Shown piece by piece: positions 6,864-10,328 of a DNA stretch of 10,328 nt. How positions within the stretch are numbered: the first letter of the stretch is position 1; every line of letters starts with the position of its first letter. Source of the DNA: an uncultured bacterium (GTDB taxonomy: Bacteria; Krumholzibacteriota; Krumholzibacteriia; LZORAL124-64-63). Position numbers and translations under genes: made by a program. The stretch is from positions 1-10,328 of the forward strand of contig CAINDZ010000264.1 in assembly GCA_903847545.1 (NCBI GenBank), given 5' to 3'. The notes below the pieces were generated by a model. The model was not told the origin of the DNA, did no database searches, and saw nothing but the letters and a program-made list of their open reading frames with translations.

Positions 6864-6887
6864 GATGCCCGAATAGCGCCTGCTTTT

Positions 6888-7565
6888 TTAGGCACCCGGC
6901 AGGATGAGCCCGACTGAGATGCCGTAGGATGTCTCTCCATCGTAGGTGGAGAGGCGGGGCGTAATCGTGACCTTCTTGTTGAAGAGCAGACCCAGGCCGA
7001 CTCCAAGGGACACATCGCTATTGTCGTCGTCAACGGAGTTGCCGTAGGAGTCCTCAATCTCGGTAGTCGACGTCAAATAATCAGCGCTGACCATCGGGTA
7101 CACCTCCAAACTGGGTGAGCTCACCACCTTCAGGTACAGGTTGCCGCCGAAGCTCCAGAGTGTCGAGGTCATGTCCCACACGGCTTCGTCCAGCGCATCG
7201 CTTGAAAGCGTCGCCTTGCCGTATTGCGCTGAAAGCTCAAGCCCGACCATGGATCCATTCCGCGGTCGGACAATGGATGCCAGGAAATACGGATCGAACT
7301 CGGTGGCAGAGCCATCGTTGCCGATGACGTTATCGTCAAAGCTTGTCTTTGCGATGCCTACACCCAACTCGAACTTCGAGCCGAAGCTGTAGCCCACGGC
7401 GGCCGACAGGCTTGAGTAGCCGTCACCAGACCCGAGCGAGGCCCCGATACCGACACCGCTTTGCCCGTCTTTCAGGTAGCGGCTCTGGGCCATTGCCGTG
7501 TTGGCGGCAAAGACCAGCAGCAACAGAAGAGTAGCAAGAGTGGCAGGGCGGCAATAATTTCGCAT
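6888..7565 (-). CDS. Outer-membrane beta-barrel protein (225 aa)
   Basis: A cleavable signal peptide (residues 1-26, likely cut AMA|QS) precedes a chain of short alternating, glycine- and aromatic-bearing strands, such as GVGIGASLGS, SSLSAAVGYSFGSKFELGVGIAK, MVGLELSAQYGKATL, SDVSLGVGLGLLF and SYGISVGLIL. These are typical of small outer-membrane barrels of about eight to ten strands; the precise family is not recognised. A polar acidic loop (EIEDSYGNSVDDDNSD, 169-184) is probably at the surface. The start is ATG 7563-7565, with GGAGGA six bases upstream. Base composition is visibly less GC-rich than pgi or ahpC next door, which could mean transfer or simply outer-membrane codon use. A single Cys at residue 5 lies in the signal. 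Confidence 0.85.
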   Translation of the reverse strand: MRNYCRPATLATLLLLLVFAANTAMAQSRYLKDGQSGVGIGASLGSGDGYSSLSAAVGYSFGSKFELGVGIAKTSFDDNVIGNDGSATEFDPYFLASIVRPRNGSMVGLELSAQYGKATLSSDALDEAVWDMTSTLWSFGGNLYLKVVSSPSLEVYPMVSADYLTSTTEIEDSYGNSVDDDNSDVSLGVGLGLLFNKKVTITPRLSTYDGETSYGISVGLILPGA

Positions 7566-7622
7566 GGGGGTCCTCCATCCGTGTTTGGGCCATCATCAAG
7601 TCAACGGGGAACATCTGAGCCG

Positions 7623-7651
7623 ATACTGTGATCTTGCAGTAGTGATGTCAA
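7623..7651 (-). promoter_or_regulatory. Candidate promoter of the barrel gene
   Basis: A perfect TTGACA (minus strand, 7646-7651) is followed after 17 bases by a weak CAGTAT (7623-7628). The 12 bases from the -35 (TTGACATCACTA) match the perR promoter (TTGACATCAGTA) at 11 positions. It lies about 60 bases before the start codon. Confidence 0.35.
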
Positions 7652-7710
7652 TATCCGAATCGCGCAACGGCGCGAACCGCCTGCGAGGCTGTCTGCTGAT
7701 TGGACCCGCA

Positions 7711-7907
7711 CCGGCGGCGGATGGCGCGGCACCCTGCCTCAAGAAGCACGGCACGGGCGGTGCGGCGACTCCGGTACATGAAGAAGCCCGCGCAATCCGC
7801 AGCCCGAAGGGCGAGGACAGCGCGGGCTTTTTCATGTACCGGAGTCGCTGACCCCGTAGGGCCTAGCTGTGCTTCTTGAGGTAGGAAGCCACGCCCTCCG
7901 CCGACGG
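7711..7907. repeat. Long composite inverted repeat duplicating the ahpC gene tail
   Basis: Outer arm 7866-7907 is the last 14 codons of ahpC. Arm 7711-7752 is its inverted copy, with 35 of 42 bases pairing and two of the mismatches being G-U. Unpaired stretches are 17 (7849-7865, holding the ahpC stop) and 12 bases (7753-7764). Inner arms 7765-7793 and 7820-7848 pair over 29 bp with one G-U, around a 26-base loop (7794-7819). Translated in the ahpC frame, the copy reads PAADGAAPCLKKHG against PSAEGVASYLKKHS. Together with 7566-7710 this fills the 297-base gap between ahpC and the barrel gene; apart from the candidate promoter the remainder shows nothing clear. Confidence 0.9.
7787..7826 (-). 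repeat. Shared 40-nt hairpin core, copy 2
   Basis: The reverse complement is identical at all 40 positions to 6201-6240. It is oriented with ahpC, so both cores read in the same sense as the gene whose tail is duplicated. Flanking bases differ at once outside the core (AAAAAG here, AGGAT in copy 1). Confidence 0.92.
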
Positions 7908-8480
7908 CTTCATGGCCTCATCGCCCTTCTTCCAGTTCGCCGGGCAGACCTCGCCGTGCTCCTCGAGGTGCTGCAGGGCGTCGACCAGGCGCAGCATCTC
8001 GTCGACGTTGCGGCCCAGGCCCAGGTTGTTGATGGTCGCGTGCTGCACGACGCCGTTCTTGTCGATCAGGAAGGTGCCGCGCAGGGCCATGCCGCCCTCG
8101 AGCAGCAGGCCGTAGTCCTGGCTGATGACCTTCTGGAAGTCGGCGACCAGCGGGTACTGCACGTTGCCGATGCCGCCGTTCTCGGGCTTGGTGTTCTTCC
8201 ACGCCCAGTGGCTGAAGTGGCTGTCGGTGCTGACGCCGATGACTTCGCAGTTCCGCTTCTTGAACTCGCCGAGGGCCTTGTCGAAGGCGATGATCTCGGA
8301 CGGGCACACGAAGGTGAAGTCCAGCGGGTAGAAGAACATCACGACGTACTTGCCGCGGTAGTCGGACAGCTGGAAGTCCTTCTTGAAGCTGTTGTCCGGC
8401 ATCACGGCCGTGGCGGTGAAGTCCGGGGCCTCGGTCGAGACCAGCGGCATGGGCACGAAGTCGAAGTCCATGTCATCCAT
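7863..8480 (-). CDS. ahpC: Typical 2-Cys peroxiredoxin, AhpC/TSA family (205 aa)
   Basis: It reduces hydrogen peroxide, organic peroxides and possibly peroxynitrite in the cytoplasm, and is recycled by a thioredoxin- or AhpF-type reductase. Peroxidatic C59 sits in PLDFTFVCP with T56, resolving C179 in GEVCPANW, and the active-site Arg is R134 in ALRGTFLID. GGMALRG and YLKKHS match the positions of the GGLG and C-terminal YF helix motifs that make such enzymes prone to over-oxidation, though both are altered here. The length is normal. The start is ATG 8478-8480, with AAAGGAGA about eight bases upstream; the in-frame upstream extension lacks family similarity. It lies 95 bases downstream of the perR-type gene on the same strand, so co-transcription and peroxide control are likely. 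Its last 14 codons form one arm of inverted repeat 7711-7907. Confidence 0.95.
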   Translation of the reverse strand: MDDMDFDFVPMPLVSTEAPDFTATAVMPDNSFKKDFQLSDYRGKYVVMFFYPLDFTFVCPSEIIAFDKALGEFKKRNCEVIGVSTDSHFSHWAWKNTKPENGGIGNVQYPLVADFQKVISQDYGLLLEGGMALRGTFLIDKNGVVQHATINNLGLGRNVDEMLRLVDALQHLEEHGEVCPANWKKGDEAMKPSAEGVASYLKKHS

Positions 8481-8524
8481 TGTTCCGTCTCCTTTGTCGA
8501 CGCTTGCGTCTTCTCGCGGGTGAT

Positions 8525-8539
8525 GGCGCCCGTGGCGCC
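8525..8539. repeat. Hairpin in the perR-ahpC gap
   Basis: GGCGCC-CGT-GGCGCC is a perfect 6-bp stem in the 95-base gap. A second small hairpin (GCCCC/GGGGC) lies closer to perR. Without T-runs these are more likely mRNA processing or partial-termination elements than a full stop. Confidence 0.35.
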
Positions 8540-8575
8540 TGGTGAACATGCGTGGCCCCTCGCGGGGCGATCCTC

Positions 8576-8977
8576 TCAGTGGGCGCCGTCGCCCTGGCCG
8601 GCCCGGCACGCGGCGCAGACGCCGATGTACTCGAGGCGGCGGTTCTCGACCAGGAAGCCCTCGGGCAGCCCCACGGCGGCGCCCAGCGCCCGCGCGGGCA
8701 GGTCGGCCACCGCGCCGCAGCAGCGGCAGCGGGCATGGTCGTGGGGCGCGGCGGTGCCGTCGTAGCGGGCCTCGGCGCCCGCGCCCACCAGCTTGGCCAC
8801 CATGCCGTCGGCGGCCAGCACGTCCAGGTTCCGGTACACCGTGCCCAGGCTCAGGCGGGGCAGGCGGCGGCGCAGGCGCTCGTGCAGCTCGGCCGCCGTC
8901 GGATGGTCGTGCGCCGCCTGGAGTTCCGCAAGGATCTCCGCGCGCTGCGACGTCATGCGACGGTGGGTCTCGGACAT
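8576..8977 (-). CDS. perR: Fur-family regulator, PerR type (133 aa)
   Basis: An N-terminal winged helix (about 1-70, with RLSLGTVYRNLDVLAADGMV at 41-60) precedes a metal-binding dimerisation domain. Structural zinc ligands are C84-x2-C87 and C121-x2-C124. By alignment with B. subtilis PerR (H37, D85, H91, H93, D104), the regulatory-site residues appear as H25, D73, H79, H81 and D92. Aspartate rather than glutamate at the last position favours PerR over Fur. PerR senses peroxide through iron-catalysed histidine oxidation and then releases its operators. Location just upstream of ahpC supports this role. The start ATG 8975-8977 has no good Shine-Dalgarno; the ATG at 8954-8956 is an alternative. 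Other family members (Fur, Zur) are not fully excluded. Confidence 0.88.
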   Translation of the reverse strand: MSETHRRMTSQRAEILAELQAAHDHPTAAELHERLRRRLPRLSLGTVYRNLDVLAADGMVAKLVGAGAEARYDGTAAPHDHARCRCCGAVADLPARALGAAVGLPEGFLVENRRLEYIGVCAACRAGQGDGAH

Positions 8978-9062
8978 GCGGGAGGGCCCCCGGGATGGTT
9001 TGTCGGGAGGCGGCGCCGGCGGATGCCGGAAGTGGCGCCGACCGCCCGTGAGACGGTCCTTT

Positions 9063-9099
9063 ATTTAATAGGAATGATTACTGATGTCAAGGATCATTC
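9063..9099 (-). promoter_or_regulatory. perR(-ahpC) promoter with overlapping Fur/PerR-like operator
   Basis: On the minus strand TTGACA (9085-9090) and TTAAAT (9063-9068) are 16 bases apart. A perfect inverted repeat GAATGAT-N14-ATCATTC (9072-9099) covers the -35 and spacer. Inside it TGATGTCAAGGATCA (9082-9096) has the TGAT-N7-ATCA form of the family 7-1-7 operators. The placement predicts autorepression by the downstream regulator. The surrounding AT-rich island stands out in GC-rich DNA. Confidence 0.65.
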
Positions 9100-9155
9100 A
9101 GGGCTTCCGTGAAAAAAACGGGGACGCCGCCGGGACGCCGGGGGCGGCACCGGAC

Positions 9156-9186
9156 AAAAAAAGGCCCCGGACCGAAGTCCGGGGCC
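9156..9186 (-). terminator. Rho-independent terminator of the porin gene
   Basis: A perfect 10-bp stem GGCCCCGGAC (9163-9172 with 9177-9186), with a UUCG loop on the transcript strand, is followed by seven T. It lies 31 bases past the porin stop and insulates the perR promoter. Confidence 0.93.
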
Positions 9187-9217
9187 CTTGCCGCCGGCGA
9201 ACCGGCGAAGCGTCAAC

Positions 9218-10328
9218 TTACCAGGTCACGACCGTGCCGAGCGAGATGCCCGAGGGGTTCTGCCACTCGCCGCCGTCCAGGGAGCCACTAACGCTGGCGC
9301 CGAAGCCGCTCTGGTCGCCGCCGATGTCGAAGGCGCTGTTGTCGCCGTCGTTCATCATGCTGAACTGGGCGTAGGCCAGGACGTTCTGCGTGAACACGCG
9401 CTCGACGCCGAAGGTCATGTTGGTCGACTTGGTGTCGCTCTCGTCGATGTCGGACGTCTCGGTGTCATCCTCGGCATCCGTGTTCCAGTTGGCGATGGCC
9501 ATCTGGCCCTTCAGGTTCCACTTGTCGTTCATCTTGAACGTGGCACCAACGCCCATCGTGGAAGTCTTCCAGTCCTGATAACCAAATTCGTTGGACGAAG
9601 TCTGGTACAGGCCGTTCAGATCGAACTGCGCGCCCATGTACTTGGCCACGAAACGCATGGCGTGCGGAGCATCGTCGGTTCCATACCAGCCCTTTGACTC
9701 GGCTTCGTACGCACCGCCGATCAGGAACTGCTCGGTCGCGTAGGCGGCCGACGCGCTCATCGCGGTCGACTTCTCCTCGTCACCCGGCGTACCCTGATCG
9801 AACATGTAGGCAGCGAACAGGGAGAAGCCGTTCCAGTCCGGGGAAACCCACGCCGCGATTTCGCCCAGGCGGTTGTCCCAGCCCAGCGTCATCGCGCGGA
9901 AGTCCCCCATCTGGTCGGGGAACACCTCGACCTTACGGCCGAGAGCCTTGAACGGGGTGTCGTGACGGCCGACCATGAACTTGCCGGCGGTCGCGTGCTT
10001 GAAGCCGACAAACGTGTTACGGTTCGCGAGTTCAAACGGAACAAACGGGTCGTCGTAGTCCACGTCAGTCCCGGGCTCATGCTTCACCATGTCGATCTTC
10101 GTCTCGAACTGCCAGAAGGCCGTCAGGTCAGCATTGATCTCGCTCGTGCCCTTGAAGCCGAAGCGCGAGGTGTTGCTGGTGACGCCCAGCTGGCTGTCGG
10201 TGCCGTTGTTCAGCGAGTTGATGGAGACGTGACCGACGCCATAGAACGTCCAGTTCGCGTCACCGGCGTTGGCGGCGCCCGCCACGAGCAGCGTCAGGGC
10301 CGACAGGGTAAGCAGCATCTTCTTGAAC
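9218..10328 (-). CDS. Gram-negative general porin (5' end cut by window edge)
   Basis: This is an outer-membrane trimeric-type porin of the Gram_neg_porins/porin_4 kind, giving passive diffusion of small solutes. Visible are a signal peptide ending ANA|GDANW, strand 1 WTFYGVGHVSINSL, the conserved NTSRFGFKGTSEINADLTAFWQFE block, NRNTFVGFKHATAGKFMVGRHDTPFK leading to the constriction loop (LGRKVEVFPDQMGDFR), and a C-terminal aromatic (TVVTW) as needed for barrel assembly. An acidic run (NTDAEDDTETSDIDESD) is a probable surface loop. An ATG at 10316-10318 is in frame, but the preceding codons read F-K-K, the usual charged start of a signal peptide, so the true start is probably just outside the window. 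Codon use is less GC-rich than in the cytosolic genes. Confidence 0.93.
   Translation of the reverse strand, partial: FKKMLLTLSALTLLVAGAANAGDANWTFYGVGHVSINSLNNGTDSQLGVTSNTSRFGFKGTSEINADLTAFWQFETKIDMVKHEPGTDVDYDDPFVPFELANRNTFVGFKHATAGKFMVGRHDTPFKALGRKVEVFPDQMGDFRAMTLGWDNRLGEIAAWVSPDWNGFSLFAAYMFDQGTPGDEEKSTAMSASAAYATEQFLIGGAYEAESKGWYGTDDAPHAMRFVAKYMGAQFDLNGLYQTSSNEFGYQDWKTSTMGVGATFKMNDKWNLKGQMAIANWNTDAEDDTETSDIDESDTKSTNMTFGVERVFTQNVLAYAQFSMMNDGDNSAFDIGGDQSGFGASVSGSLDGGEWQNPSGISLGTVVTW

Noticed and set aside
7564..7851. A plus-strand small protein across the ahpC hairpin
   Set aside because: The frame is open only because it runs through the inverted copy of the ahpC tail and the hairpin; it has no convincing RBS or family similarity.
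6098..7907. Integron attC sites or cassette array
   Set aside because: attC sites have conserved outer R'/R'' boxes and variable centres; here the centre is conserved and the stems vary. No integrase or matching boxes are seen.
6098..7907. Inverted repeats as amplification or assembly foldback artefacts
   Set aside because: Artefact arms would be perfect copies. These arms have diverged by 11 and 17 percent, and an identical core at two loci would not arise from foldback. Read-level checking is still worthwhile.
1..10328. CRISPR arrays, insertion sequences, tRNA or rRNA genes
   Set aside because: No regularly spaced direct repeats, transposase frames, or recognisable tRNA or rRNA sequences were seen on either strand.

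Overview
The window is GC-rich, densely coded DNA from a diderm (Gram-negative) bacterium. It encodes a trimeric-type porin, a second outer-membrane beta-barrel protein and a lipobox lipoprotein. The phylum cannot be fixed from sequence alone. The short bacillar-type Pgi, a ThiI without rhodanese domain and a stand-alone CheX protein do not point to a classical proteobacterium; an uncultured lineage is possible.

Layout, left to right. (1) The last codons of an unidentified plus-strand gene end at 39 and converge on a 59-aa single-span membrane protein (43-222, minus). (2) A minus-strand operon (387-2304) reads cheY, a protein with two CheX domains, then a 163-aa protein that looks like a diverged CheX domain. 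Both junctions are GTGA overlaps. It forms a compact phospho-receiver plus phosphatase module with no flagellar genes beside it. (3) thiI (minus, 2446-3684) and pgi (plus, 3840-5138) diverge from a shared 155-bp region; pgi has a strong terminator. (4) A plus-strand lipoprotein with two OB-like domains (5296-6150) is followed by a very long inverted repeat, then a 130-aa single-span protein (6422-6814). (5) On the minus strand lie a 225-aa barrel protein (6888-7565), a second very long inverted repeat, a 2-Cys peroxiredoxin ahpC (7863-8480) and a PerR-type regulator (8576-8977) whose promoter carries a Fur/PerR-like palindrome. (6) A porin gene runs off the right edge and has a textbook terminator.

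The most unusual content is the pair of inverted-repeat elements at 6098-6341 and 7711-7907. Each is centred on an identical 40-nt core (26-nt loop plus 7-bp closing stem), in the same orientation relative to its upstream gene. Each has a nearly perfect ~30-bp inner stem of unrelated sequence. Each then has outer arms in which the far arm is an inverted, partly decayed copy of the 3' end of the upstream gene: about 16 codons plus stop of the lipoprotein gene, and 14 codons of ahpC. Two unrelated genes with the same core and the same tail-duplication design suggest a repeated process or a mobile hairpin element, not chance.

Functionally, perR and ahpC form a peroxide-response pair. The cheY-cheX operon would receive and remove phosphoryl signal from kinases encoded elsewhere. 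thiI and pgi are housekeeping genes.
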